Below are positions 1 through 9,072 of a stretch of DNA of 64,000 nt, in pieces. How positions within the stretch are numbered: position 1 is the stretch's first letter; each line of letters begins with the position of its first letter. The DNA lies in the NCBI GenBank assembly GCA_026126065.1, contig JAHCJY010000004.1:186001-250000 (forward strand), in the 5' to 3' direction. The notes under the pieces were generated by a model, which saw nothing but the letters and a program-made list of their open reading frames with translations, was not told the DNA's origin and ran no database searches. The stretch is from Bauldia sp. (GTDB lineage Bacteria > Pseudomonadota > Alphaproteobacteria > Rhizobiales > Kaistiaceae). Position numbers and translations under genes: made by a program.

Positions 1-2
1 CC

Positions 3-320
3 GGCGCGCGGGCGCATCTCCTCCAGGTGGTCGATCCGGTCGAGGAGACGTTCCCGTTCGGCGGCCGCACCGAGTTCGTCGACCCCGAGACCGGGACGAA
101 GGTCACCGTCGGTCGGGCCGAGGCCTGGCGGGCGGCATACCAGCAGCGCCTGGCGTCGCTCCGCGACCGGCTTCGCCTCCACGCGCGCCGCCTCGACTGG
201 ACCTTCCTCGTCCACCGCACCGACCGACCGGCGACGGAGCCACTTCTTGCGCTCCATGCCCGGCTGACCGACCGAGGCCTCAGGCGGCACGCGCATGCGC
301 TGCCGGGCACCTTCGCATGA
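3..320 (+). CDS. DUF58 domain-containing protein (C-terminal part)
   Basis: This is the 3' end of a gene that begins before the window; about 105 codons are visible. The translated tail, with 'LLQVVDPVEE' followed by 'PFGGRTEF' and a basic helical end, matches the C-terminus of DUF58 proteins. These usually sit beside MoxR-type AAA+ ATPases and VWA/BatA membrane proteins in an uncharacterised envelope or chaperone-like module. The TGA stop overlaps the ATG of the next gene (ATGA), so the two are probably translationally coupled. The family match rests on this tail and on the following DUF4159 gene; the function is unknown. Confidence 0.75.
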   Translation, partial: GARAHLLQVVDPVEETFPFGGRTEFVDPETGTKVTVGRAEAWRAAYQQRLASLRDRLRLHARRLDWTFLVHRTDRPATEPLLALHARLTDRGLRRHAHALPGTFA

Positions 321-3088
321 CGTTTTCCGCCCCTGCCGTCCTCTATGCGCTGATCGCACTGCCGGCGATCTGGTGGCTGCTCCGGCTGACGCCGCCGCGG
401 CCGCGCACCGAGACGTTCCCGCCAACGCGCCTTCTTCTGGAGATCACGCGGTCGGACGAGACGCCGTCACAAACGCCGTGGTGGCTCGTGGCTCTCCGGC
501 TCCTCCTCGCCGCACTCCTCATCATCGCCCTCGCCGGGCCGATCCTGCGCCCGACCGCCGAGGAGGCGCCCGGCGACGGGCCGATCCTGATCGTCATCGA
601 CAATGGCTGGGCGTCGGCGGAGCGCTTCGAGGCGATGCGGGCGACCGCGTTGTCGATCGTGCGGCTCGCGGCCGAGGCCAACAGGCCCGTCGCGCTCGTG
701 GCGACGGCGGAGGCACCGGGCCAGATCATGGCGTCGACCGCGCCCGAGGACGTTGTCGCCCGGATCGACGCACTCGAGCCGCAACCCTTTGCAGCGAACG
801 TCGAAGCCCTCCTGCCGCCGCTGGGAACGATCGCGGCGACGGCTGGATTCGGAGGCGCGGCATGGCTTTCCGACGGACTTGGCGGTCCCGGAGCGGACGC
901 CATCGCGGCGTTCCTCGCCGACGCGATTGCGGGTCCCGTCGTGGTGTACGACGACCCGGGCGCTGCGGTCGTCGGGCTGCTGCCCCCGGCGAGCACTGCC
1001 GAGGCGCTCACCGTGCCGGTCCTCCGTCAGGACACGTCGCTTCCCGCCACAGGGCTTGTGATCGCAGAGGATCTTCGTGGCCGGCCGATCGCGGAATCGC
1101 AGTTCGCCTTCGGCGCCGGTGTCGCCACCGCAAGCGCGACGTTCGACCTGCCGACCGAGCTCCGGAACGACATCGTGCGCCTGCGCATCGCCGGCGAGGA
1201 GACCGCGGGAGCGGTCCAACTCCTCGACGAGCGCTACCGGCGCCGAACGGTCGGCATCGTCGGCAGCGATGCGTCGGGCCAGCCGCTGCTGTCGGCGGGC
1301 TACTACCTCACCCGAGCGCTGGCACCCTTCGCCGATGTCCGCGCCGCGGGCGGCGAGACAGGGCCGGCCGTAGCCGGGCTGATCGACGCGGGCGTCTCGG
1401 CGATCATCCTCGCCGACATCGGGACGCTCCCGGACGATACGGAGCAGCGGCTCCAGGACTGGGTCGAGGGCGGCGGCACACTGATCCGCTTCGCCGGCCC
1501 GCGCCTCGCCGCCTCGGTCCCCACGCTGATTCCGGTCGCGCTTCGCCAGGGCGGACGAACGCTCGGCGGCGCGCTGTCCTGGGAGGAGCCGCAGCCGATG
1601 GGCGCGTTCCCGCGGACCAGCCCGTTCTTCGGACTCGCCGTGCCAGACGATATCCTCGTCCAGCGCCAGGTGCTTGCCGAACCCGACGTCACGCTCGTGG
1701 AGCGGAGCTGGGCCGTGCTTGGTGACGGGACGCCGCTCGTCACCGGAGGCGCCTCCGGCAACGGACTTCTCGTCCTCTTCCACGTGACCGCGGACACCAG
1801 CTGGTCGAACCTTCCCCTCTCCGGCGTGTTCGTGGAGATGCTGCGGCGGGTGGTGGCGATGTCGAGCGGGGCGGCCGACACCGCGGCGACCGAAGCCGCG
1901 ACGGCGCTTGCCCCCTACCGCGTGCTCGACGGACGCGGCCGCTTCGTCGAGCCGGGCGCGGCCGTGCAGCCGATCGTCGGCGGGGCTGTGGTCACGCCCG
2001 ACGCCGCGCACCCGCCGGGCCTTTATGGTGCCGAGGACGCCTTCCGGGCGGTCAGCCTTCTCGCCGCCGATGCCACGCTTCCCCGCCTCGATGCCGCGAG
2101 CCTTGCCGGCGCCGTCGAGCTGCGGCCGTACCCGACGGCCTCGCCAATCGAGCTGCGGCCGTGGCTTCTCGTTGCGGCGTTCCTCGTTCTTCTCCTGGAC
2201 GCACTCGCCGTTCTGTGGCTGGGCGGCGCGCTCACGGCGCGGCGCGTGACCAAGGTCGCGGCCGCGATCCTGGCCGGCCTCCTCGTCCTGCCGCACGCGC
2301 CGGACGCCGTGGCGCAGCAGGCCACGCTGACGCCGGCCGACGAGCGTGCGATGGCGGCGGCGAACCAGACGGCCCTCGCTTACGTCATCACCGGCAATCC
2401 GGAGAATGACAGCGTCAGCCGGTCGGGCCTGTTCGGTCTCTCGATGATCCTTGCCCAGCGGACTGCGTTCGTGCCGGGCGAGCCGATCGGGATCGACCTC
2501 GCGACGGACGAGCTCGCCTTCTATCCGCTGATCTATTTCCGCATCGCGCCGGATGCGCCGATGCCCACGCCGGAGGCGATTGGCCGGCTCGACGCGTATA
2601 TGCGCAATGGCGGCGTGGTGCTCTTCGATACGGCCGATCAGCTCCAGCAGGCCGCGGCGACCGTCCTCGGCGGCGCGACCCCGGCCGGACAGCGCCTCCA
2701 GGACATGCTGGCGACGCTCGACCTGCCTGCGCTCGAACCCGTGCCCGAGGAGCACGTGCTGACGCGATCCTTCTACCTTCTGTCGGCCTTCCCGGGCCGC
2801 CTCACCGGCGGGCCGCTTTGGACCGAGGCGACCGAGAGGCCGGTTGCGGGGGGCGACGTCCGCCCCGGGACCACGGACGGGGTGAGTCCGATCCTGGTGA
2901 CCGGCAACGACTTTGCCGCTGCCTGGGCCGTGGACGAGCGCGGCGCCTTCCTGTTCCCGACCTCCAGCACGGCGCAGCGCGAGACGGCGTTCCGGTCCGG
3001 CGTCAACATCGTGATGTATGCTCTGACCGGGAACTACAAGACCGACCAGGTCCACATCCCCGCCCTCCTTGAGCGGCTCGGCGAATGA
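317..3088 (+). CDS. DUF4159 domain membrane protein with N-terminal BatA domain
   Basis: The 923-residue protein is encoded directly after the DUF58 gene. The N-terminus has two hydrophobic segments (about residues 6-24 and 53-75) in the arrangement of the BatA/aerotolerance double-membrane domain, then a large extracytoplasmic region starting 'ILIVIDNGWAS'. A further membrane segment lies near 615-640. The last ~230 residues, beginning around 'LAYVITGN', form the DUF4159 domain, which resembles a GATase-like fold. The length is normal for the alphaproteobacterial family. DUF58, DUF4159 and the next gene form a conserved set, normally headed by a MoxR ATPase. The role is not established. The ATG overlaps the upstream stop. 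Confidence 0.85.
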   Translation: MTFSAPAVLYALIALPAIWWLLRLTPPRPRTETFPPTRLLLEITRSDETPSQTPWWLVALRLLLAALLIIALAGPILRPTAEEAPGDGPILIVIDNGWASAERFEAMRATALSIVRLAAEANRPVALVATAEAPGQIMASTAPEDVVARIDALEPQPFAANVEALLPPLGTIAATAGFGGAAWLSDGLGGPGADAIAAFLADAIAGPVVVYDDPGAAVVGLLPPASTAEALTVPVLRQDTSLPATGLVIAEDLRGRPIAESQFAFGAGVATASATFDLPTELRNDIVRLRIAGEETAGAVQLLDERYRRRTVGIVGSDASGQPLLSAGYYLTRALAPFADVRAAGGETGPAVAGLIDAGVSAIILADIGTLPDDTEQRLQDWVEGGGTLIRFAGPRLAASVPTLIPVALRQGGRTLGGALSWEEPQPMGAFPRTSPFFGLAVPDDILVQRQVLAEPDVTLVERSWAVLGDGTPLVTGGASGNGLLVLFHVTADTSWSNLPLSGVFVEMLRRVVAMSSGAADTAATEAATALAPYRVLDGRGRFVEPGAAVQPIVGGAVVTPDAAHPPGLYGAEDAFRAVSLLAADATLPRLDAASLAGAVELRPYPTASPIELRPWLLVAAFLVLLLDALAVLWLGGALTARRVTKVAAAILAGLLVLPHAPDAVAQQATLTPADERAMAAANQTALAYVITGNPENDSVSRSGLFGLSMILAQRTAFVPGEPIGIDLATDELAFYPLIYFRIAPDAPMPTPEAIGRLDAYMRNGGVVLFDTADQLQQAAATVLGGATPAGQRLQDMLATLDLPALEPVPEEHVLTRSFYLLSAFPGRLTGGPLWTEATERPVAGGDVRPGTTDGVSPILVTGNDFAAAWAVDERGAFLFPTSSTAQRETAFRSGVNIVMYALTGNYKTDQVHIPALLERLGE

Positions 3089-3223
3089 GCGCGCCGCGCT
3101 TCCGCTGCCCGTCGTTTCGGAGCCACGCGGCGGCATCCGGGACTCTCTGTTCCGAGGGCACGACCGTGGAGCAAGGCAAGGGCGCGCCTTCAGGCAACCT
3201 CTTCACACTGCTTCCTTCTTCAT

Positions 3224-3319
3224 CCTCCCCCTTGTGGGGAGGGCCGGGGTGGGGACTTTCGGCCGTGCCGCGATTGCAGCCGCAAGGGCCCCTCCCCAAC
3301 CCTCCCCCACAAGGGGGGA
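3224..3319. repeat. Intergenic inverted repeat, C/G-run palindromic element
   Basis: Two ~31-nt imperfect inverted arms, at 3224-3254 and 3289-3319, are built on 'CCTCCCCCTTGTGGGG' and its complement, with a ~34-nt centre. The element fills the middle of the 295-bp gap between the DUF4159 gene and the VWA-like gene. It belongs to the same general class as the elements at 23092 and inside pdhB and pdhC. A long stem in RNA is likely; it has no U-run, so it is not a classical terminator. Confidence 0.7.
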
Positions 3320-3383
3320 CGGAGCGCCCGTCCCCTCGAGCGGTCCTGCCGCCAATCCCTGACCGAACCGGAGCGCCCTCTTG

Positions 3384-5453
3384 ATGTGGTCGCTCGGCTT
3401 CGATCCCGTGGTCCCTGGCTTGCTGATCGCGCTGCTGGCTGTCGTCGCGCTCGGGCTTCTCGCGCTTGCCGCGATGCGCGGGCTCCGCGGCACCTGGTTG
3501 CGCGCGGCGGCGGTCGCGGCCCTCGTTGCGGCGCTGGTGAACCCGATCGTCGTCAGCGAGGAGCGCACCCCGCTGTCGACGGTGGTTGCTCTCGTCGTCG
3601 ACCAGAGCGCCAGCCAGACACTCGCCGAACGCGACGACACCACCGAGGCGATGCGGGCTGCCCTGACCGAGCGGTTCGGCCAGCTCGACGGCATCGAGCT
3701 TCGGGTCATCGACGGGGCGCGCGACCTGGCGGCGAGCGACGGGACGGAGCTCTTCGCCGCGCTGAACGCCGGCCTCGCCGACGTTCCGCCGGATCGCCTC
3801 GGCGCGATCGTCATGCTTACCGACGGGCAGGTGCACGACGTGCCGACGGGGCCGCTCGACCTCGGCGGCGCGCCGCTCCACGCCCTCATCTCGGGGCGGG
3901 CATCCGAGACCGACCGCCGCGTGGTCGTCGACGAGGCGCCGCGGTTCGGGATCGTCGGCGAGCCGCAGACGATCAGCTACACCGTGGTGGACGACGGGGC
4001 CGCGCCAGGCGCTGCGGTACGCGTGACGATCCTCGCGGACGGCCGCCCGTTCCGGACGGACACCGTCATTGCGGGGCGCGAATCCACCTTCATCTTCGAG
4101 GTGCCGCATGGCGGCGACAATGTCCTCGAATTCCAGGCCGAGGCGCTCGCCGGCGAACTGACCGACATCAACAACCGCGCGATCGTCGAGATCAACGGCA
4201 TCCGCGAGAACCTCCGCGTGCTCCTCGTTTCGGGGGAGCCGCATGCCGGCGAGCGGACCTGGCGCGACCTCCTCAAGTCCGACGCGTCGGTCGACCTCAT
4301 CCACTTCACCATCCTGCGGCCGCCCGAGAAACAGGACGGGACGCCGGTGAACGAACTCGCCCTCATCCAGTTTCCGACGCGCGAGCTGTTCGAGCAGCGG
4401 ATCAACGAGTTCGACCTCATCATCTTCGACCGCTATCAGGAGCAGGGCGTCCTGCCGCCAGCCTATTTCGACAACATGGCGCAGTTCGTCCGGAACGGCG
4501 GCGCGATCCTGATCGCGGCCGGCCCCGACGAGGTCGGCTTCTTCAGCATCTACAATACGGCGCTGGCGCAGATCCTGCCGATCTCGCCCACCGGCGCGCT
4601 CGTCGAGGCGCCGTTCTATCCGCGGGTCACCGAGGCGGGCTTCCGCCATCCCGTCACGCGCGACCTCCTTGGCGCCGGACAGGACCCGCCGGAGTGGAGC
4701 CGCTGGTTCCGCCAGGTCGTCGCGACCAACCCGACGGGCGACGTGGTGATGAACGGGGCGGACGGAAGGCCGCTGCTGGTGCTCGCGCATGAGGGCGAAG
4801 GCCGCGTGGCGATGCTTCTCTCCGACCAGGCGTGGCTGTGGGCACGCGGCTTCGAGGGCGGCGGGCCGCACGTCGATCTCCTCCGCAACCTCGCCCACTG
4901 GCTGATGGCCGAGCCCGACCTCGAGGAAGAAGCGCTGCGGGCCGATGCCGACAACGGCCGGCTCACAATCGAACGACAGACGATGGAGGAGGCCGCCGCG
5001 CCCGTCACGATCACCTCCCCCACCGGCGCCACGACGACGATGACGCTCGATCCGGCCGGACCGGGCCTTTATCGCGGCACGATGGCGGCCGACGAGGTCG
5101 GCCTGTGGCAGGTGACGGACGGGACGCTGGTCGCCGTCACCCATGTCGGTCCGCCGAACCCGCGCGAATTCCAGGAGGCGCGGTCGACGACCGAGAAGCT
5201 CGATCCGATCGTCGATGTCACCAACGGCCATATCGGGCGCATGACCGACGCCGCCGGCAATCTCGACCTGCCGCGCATCCTCGAAATCCGCCCGGGCGCC
5301 GCCAATTTCGGCGGCGGCGACTGGCTCGGCATCAGGATGACGGAGGCATCGACGCTGCTCGGCATCGAGCGCGTGCCGCTGTTCCTCGGTTTCCTCGGGC
5401 TGGCGATCCTGCTCGGGCTGGTGACGGTGACGTGGTACCGCGAGGGGCGATGA
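3384..5453 (+). CDS. Membrane protein with VWA-like and GATase-like regions
   Basis: About 689 residues. Two hydrophobic segments (about 8-28 and 36-56) are followed by a von Willebrand A-like strand with a MIDAS-type 'VDQSASQ', a beta-rich middle, then 'NLRVLLVSGEPH', which opens a class-I-glutamine-amidotransferase-like region, and a final membrane helix near residues 660-683. This is the usual third member of the DUF58/DUF4159 module. A TTG lies directly before the ATG at 3384; a GGAG at 3370-3373 could serve either start. The function is unknown; the module is thought to act on envelope proteins, but that is inference. Confidence 0.8.
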   Translation: MWSLGFDPVVPGLLIALLAVVALGLLALAAMRGLRGTWLRAAAVAALVAALVNPIVVSEERTPLSTVVALVVDQSASQTLAERDDTTEAMRAALTERFGQLDGIELRVIDGARDLAASDGTELFAALNAGLADVPPDRLGAIVMLTDGQVHDVPTGPLDLGGAPLHALISGRASETDRRVVVDEAPRFGIVGEPQTISYTVVDDGAAPGAAVRVTILADGRPFRTDTVIAGRESTFIFEVPHGGDNVLEFQAEALAGELTDINNRAIVEINGIRENLRVLLVSGEPHAGERTWRDLLKSDASVDLIHFTILRPPEKQDGTPVNELALIQFPTRELFEQRINEFDLIIFDRYQEQGVLPPAYFDNMAQFVRNGGAILIAAGPDEVGFFSIYNTALAQILPISPTGALVEAPFYPRVTEAGFRHPVTRDLLGAGQDPPEWSRWFRQVVATNPTGDVVMNGADGRPLLVLAHEGEGRVAMLLSDQAWLWARGFEGGGPHVDLLRNLAHWLMAEPDLEEEALRADADNGRLTIERQTMEEAAAPVTITSPTGATTTMTLDPAGPGLYRGTMAADEVGLWQVTDGTLVAVTHVGPPNPREFQEARSTTEKLDPIVDVTNGHIGRMTDAAGNLDLPRILEIRPGAANFGGGDWLGIRMTEASTLLGIERVPLFLGFLGLAILLGLVTVTWYREGR

Positions 5454-5782
5454 CGACGAGCAACGCGCTCCGGGTCCTGCTCCGCGATGCCGTGTCGGAA
5501 CTCGACGGGATCGTGGAGAAGCCGATGTCGGGCGGCATCCAGTTTGTCTGGAAAGGACGGATGCTCTGCGGCGCGATGGGTGACGACCTCATGCTCCGCA
5601 TCGACAAACGCCGCTACGATGGGTGGATCGTCGAGGACGGCGCCCATGCCATGGTGATGGCCGGGCAGACGTCGAAAGGCTGGATTCTCGTACCAGTATC
5701 GGCTGTCCAGGGCTCGCCGGTCACGCTCCGGAAGTGGATCAACCGCGCCGTGGAGTTCGTCGGCACGCTGCCGGAGAAGTAG
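5450..5782 (+). CDS. TfoX N-terminal domain-like protein
   Basis: A 110-residue protein with the single-domain TfoX/Sxy N-terminal fold: 'KPMSGGIQFVWKGRMLCG' corresponds to the conserved glycine-rich strand pair, and 'TSKGWILVP' to the second half. Stand-alone copies are common in Alphaproteobacteria and have no assigned function; a role in natural competence is known only for the gammaproteobacterial full-length protein. The ATG overlaps the stop of the preceding gene (ATGA), so it is co-transcribed with the DUF4159 module. It converges on the next gene, leaving 13 bp. Confidence 0.8.
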   Translation: MTTSNALRVLLRDAVSELDGIVEKPMSGGIQFVWKGRMLCGAMGDDLMLRIDKRRYDGWIVEDGAHAMVMAGQTSKGWILVPVSAVQGSPVTLRKWINRAVEFVGTLPEK

Positions 5783-5795
5783 CCGAGAGCCCTGG

Positions 5796-7031
5796 CTATG
5801 CCGCCGGCTTCCGTAGCAGCGACTTCAAGTCGAAACCCTCGTCGGCAGCCTGTTCCGGCGTCGGCATCCGGCCGCCCGGCTCCATCACGCGGCGGCCGAG
5901 CATGTGGTCGCCCGGCTTGTTGACGGAGTCGATGTTGACCAGTTGGTCGCCATCGAACTGGAACACCGAGAACGCGCCCTCCTCCGGCTTGCCGCGGATG
6001 ACGCGGCGGGTCGCCTTCTCGGCGAGCCCCACCATCTGCAGCTTGGCGTCCTGCTGGTCGGACCAGAACCACGGCACGGCATGATACGCCGCGCCGCCTT
6101 TGCCGGTGATGGTCTTCGCCACATGCTTCGCCTGGTCGACGGCATTCTGGACCGACTCGATCCGCATCCGGCGGCCGACGGACGGCTCGACGAACGCCGC
6201 GCAATCGCCGATCGCGAACACGTCGGGGTTCGAGGTGCGGAGGTCCGACCCGACGACGATGCCGTTATCGCAGGCGATGCCGACCTGCTGGGCAAGCTCG
6301 ACATTCGGGATGACGCCGATGCCGATGACGACGAGGTCGGCGGCGATCGGCGCGCCCTCGCCCGTCGAGACGCCAACGACGTCGCCGTTCCGGCCGACGA
6401 GCGCCTTGGCGCCGGCATTGAGGACGACGTTGGTGCCCCAGCCGCGATGAAGCTGCAGGAAGTGCTCCGAGATCTCGGTCGCCACCGCACGGCCCATCAG
6501 CCGGTCGGTCGCCTCGATGACGGTGACGTTGCGGCCGAGCTGGCGCGCGGTCGCGGCGAGTTCGAGGCCGATGAAGCCGCCGCCGATCACCACCACCGAC
6601 TCCGCCGCGACGAAGCGATCGTGCATCCGCCGCGCATCGGCGGCGTCGCGCAGCACGAACACGCCGCTAAGGTCGGTGCCGGGAATGGTGGGGATTCGCG
6701 GCCGGGCGCCGGTGGCGAGCACCAGGTGCTCCCATTCGATCTGATCGCCGGTGTCGAGAAGGACCGACTTCTTCGCCGGGTCGACCGCGACGACCTTCGT
6801 CGAAAGGCGGAGATCGACATTGTGGTCGTCATAGAACGCCTGCGGCCGCAGTTCCTGCAGCCCGCGCTCCGGCTCCTTGAGGTAGGTCTTCGACAGCGGC
6901 GGCCGCTGATAGGGAATGTCGCTCTCGGCGGTGATCAGGGTCACCGGATCGGTGTACCCCTCCGACCGCAGACTCGCGGCCATCTGCGAGCCCCCGTGCC
7001 CGCCGCCGATAATGATGACGCCCTTCCCCAC
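5796..7031 (-). CDS. FAD-dependent ferredoxin reductase (putidaredoxin/rhodocoxin reductase type)
   Basis: The 411-residue enzyme would transfer electrons from NAD(P)H to a [2Fe-2S] ferredoxin. The FAD-binding 'IIIGGGHGGS' is at residues 6-15, a second Rossmann motif 'VIGGGFIGLE' near 150 binds NAD(P)H, and 'AIGDCAAF' near 275 contacts FAD; a reductase C-terminal domain follows. I chose the GTG at 7031 because the FAD motif begins immediately after it and a GGGAG lies 7-10 nt upstream; a further upstream ATG would add 20 unlikely residues. No ferredoxin or P450 gene is adjacent, so the partner is unknown. Confidence 0.88.
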   Translation of the reverse strand: MGKGVIIIGGGHGGSQMAASLRSEGYTDPVTLITAESDIPYQRPPLSKTYLKEPERGLQELRPQAFYDDHNVDLRLSTKVVAVDPAKKSVLLDTGDQIEWEHLVLATGARPRIPTIPGTDLSGVFVLRDAADARRMHDRFVAAESVVVIGGGFIGLELAATARQLGRNVTVIEATDRLMGRAVATEISEHFLQLHRGWGTNVVLNAGAKALVGRNGDVVGVSTGEGAPIAADLVVIGIGVIPNVELAQQVGIACDNGIVVGSDLRTSNPDVFAIGDCAAFVEPSVGRRMRIESVQNAVDQAKHVAKTITGKGGAAYHAVPWFWSDQQDAKLQMVGLAEKATRRVIRGKPEEGAFSVFQFDGDQLVNIDSVNKPGDHMLGRRVMEPGGRMPTPEQAADEGFDLKSLLRKPAA

Positions 7032-7165
7032 CGCCCGCTCCCTCAGGTCAGCAAACCCCGGCCGACCGCCCTTCCCTGGAGCGCCCGGCATTCCCGCCTC
7101 TTGCTAGAGGCGAAGCCTTTGCGAGGCAAGGCGAAGCAGGCGATGCGCCGGAGCTTCCATTCGCG

Positions 7166-8029
7166 CTAGCCCGGCGCGGCGACGAACACTTCAACCGCCT
7201 CGTGCCTGATGCCGAACGTTACCGGCGTCGTCGTCAGGAGGTCGCCGTCGAGGTCGACGTCCTCAGTGCGCTTCGTGCGGACGACGAGCCGGTCGGTGGA
7301 GAAAGCGCGGACCCCTTCCCGGTCGTGCGTGCGGCCGGACAGGAGCGCCGGCACCAGTGGGAGCAGTTCCCACCAATTGTCGAGTTCGAGGCTGACGACG
7401 CGGAGCTTTCCGTCGTCAGGCCTGGCGTCCTCGTCGATGGTGAGGCCGCCGCCATAGTGGCGGCCGGCGCCGATGGAGATCTGCATGGTGCGGACGCGGT
7501 CTATGCCACCTCCCGTTTCGAGCTCCGCCCAGATCGGGTGCGCGGTCGCGACGAGCCGGGCCGCGGCGGCGCCGTAGGCAAGAACGCCGAGATGCTTCTT
7601 GCTGCCGCCCTCGAGGTCGCGAGCAACGCGCGCGGCAAGGCCGACCGATGCCACGTTGAAGAAGAAGTGGTCATTGGCGGTGCCGACGTCGATCGCGCGA
7701 CGGCGGCCGGCGGCGATGACGCGCACCGCAGCTTCCGGGTCGGTCGGCAGGCCGAGCGTTCGGGCGAGGTCGTTCGCCGTCCCCATCGGAATGATCCCGA
7801 CCGGCAGTCCGGTCTCGATCAGCGCTCCGGCGGCGGCGTTGACGCTTCCGTCGCCGCCGGCGACGACAACCGCGTCCGCTTCGCCGGCATGTTCGCGGAT
7901 CGCGTCCGAAACGTCGGCGCGCTTGCGGTGCGGCGGGGATTTGACCTCCATGCCGGCGGCCTCGAGGAACCGGACGGCCGCGGCGGCGCCTTCGCCATTC
8001 CTGGCGCGCTTGTTTCCGAAGAAGAGCAC
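7166..8029 (-). CDS. Diacylglycerol kinase-family lipid kinase (YegS/DagK-like)
   Basis: The 287-residue protein has the catalytic-domain signatures of the diacylglycerol/sphingosine kinase superfamily: 'GGDGSVN' at residues 58-64 (nucleotide loop) and 'PMGTANDLAR' at 81-90, plus a C-terminal beta domain ending in an acidic 'DVDLDGDLL'. It would phosphorylate a lipid alcohol at the inner membrane; the substrate cannot be told from sequence. The start is a GTG at 8029 with a poor ribosome-binding site. It lies 44 bp after corA on the same strand, so read-through is likely. Confidence 0.85.
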   Translation of the reverse strand: MLFFGNKRARNGEGAAAAVRFLEAAGMEVKSPPHRKRADVSDAIREHAGEADAVVVAGGDGSVNAAAGALIETGLPVGIIPMGTANDLARTLGLPTDPEAAVRVIAAGRRRAIDVGTANDHFFFNVASVGLAARVARDLEGGSKKHLGVLAYGAAAARLVATAHPIWAELETGGGIDRVRTMQISIGAGRHYGGGLTIDEDARPDDGKLRVVSLELDNWWELLPLVPALLSGRTHDREGVRAFSTDRLVVRTKRTEDVDLDGDLLTTTPVTFGIRHEAVEVFVAAPG

Positions 8030-8073
8030 GCGCCGGGGCGCTGCCGCCTTTGCGCGGCCGGGCGGGCGATCGC

Positions 8074-9072
8074 TCAGAACCAGCCTCGCCGCTTGAGGAT
8101 GAGGTACGGCACGATGGCAGACGCCACCATCACCAGGATCGCGATCGGGTAGCCGAACGTCCAGTCGAGTTCGGGCATGCGGGTGAAGTTCATGCCGTAG
8201 ATGGTGCCGATCAGCGTCGGCGGCAGGAGGATCGTTGCCGCCACGGTGAGCACCGAGATCACCTCGTTCTGCTGCACCGAGATCATCCCGAGCGTAGCGT
8301 CGAGAAGGAAGGTCGCGCGGTTCGAGAGGAAGGAGAGGTGATCCGTCAGCGAACGGACATCGCGCGCCATCAGCTTGATGGTCGGGCTCTCGGACTTGTG
8401 GATCAGCGGCTGTCCGGTGCTGCCGGTGGCACTGACATACTGCAGCATCCGTTCGATCGAAGAGAGGCTCTCCCGCGTCTTCGAGACGATGTCGTTCTGG
8501 AAGCCGATGCGCACGAGGTAGCCTTCGAGCTTTCGCTCCCGCCGCTTGCCCGAGGCGATGCGGCCGCGCGAATCGCGCATGAAGATCTCGCGGTTGAGTT
8601 TGTCGACCTCGGCGCTGGTGCGTTCAACGACATCGGCGATGCGGTCGATGATCGATTCGAGGAGCGTCACCATCACGCCGACCGGCTCGGCGCAGACGTC
8701 GCCGACCTTGGTCGAGCGCACGAGGAACTGGCGGAACGCCGCGAAGTCCTCGTAGCGGACCGTCGCCAGCTTGTCGCGGCTGAGTACGAAGGTGAGCGGG
8801 GTAAGGACCGGCGTGCCGGCATCGACGCCCGCCAACACCGAAATCGTGAGGAACTGGCCGGACTCCTCGGAATAGAACCGGCTCGAGAACTCGATCTCGG
8901 CGGCCTCTTCCTGCGTTGGGATCGAGACGCCGAGGAATTTCTCGGCGATTCCGTCCTCCTCCGAGGTCGGGTTGAGGAGGTCGATCCAGGACACCCGCGG
9001 GTCGTCGTGCGGCACCGAGGTTTCGGGCAGGGCGATCGGACCGCCCGGCGTAAGGGTGTAGGCCATCAGCAT
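8074..9072 (-). CDS. corA: CorA-type magnesium/divalent cation transporter
   Basis: A 332-residue protein with a long cytoplasmic N-terminal funnel domain and two C-terminal membrane helices (about 270-290 and 303-323). The signature 'YGMNF' sits at the end of the first helix, as in all CorA proteins, and forms the ion entry; the positively charged C-terminus 'LKRRGWF' is also typical. ATG codons exist at 9072 and 9066. It is the first gene after a 400-bp gap and probably has its own promoter there. Mg2+ is the default substrate; Co2+ or Ni2+ cannot be excluded. Confidence 0.92.
   Translation of the reverse strand: MLMAYTLTPGGPIALPETSVPHDDPRVSWIDLLNPTSEEDGIAEKFLGVSIPTQEEAAEIEFSSRFYSEESGQFLTISVLAGVDAGTPVLTPLTFVLSRDKLATVRYEDFAAFRQFLVRSTKVGDVCAEPVGVMVTLLESIIDRIADVVERTSAEVDKLNREIFMRDSRGRIASGKRRERKLEGYLVRIGFQNDIVSKTRESLSSIERMLQYVSATGSTGQPLIHKSESPTIKLMARDVRSLTDHLSFLSNRATFLLDATLGMISVQQNEVISVLTVAATILLPPTLIGTIYGMNFTRMPELDWTFGYPIAILVMVASAIVPYLILKRRGWF

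Noticed and set aside
467..3136. 889-codon minus-strand open frame opposite the DUF4159 gene
   Set aside because: A GC-skew shadow: composition is Arg/Gly-rich with no motif, while the plus strand encodes a recognised protein.
3085..3384. 99-codon plus-strand open frame after the DUF4159 gene with an ATGA overlap
   Set aside because: Its sequence is essentially the translated palindromic repeat ('SPLWGGPGWG', 'PNPPPQGG') with no domain; it is an intergenic repeat without stops.
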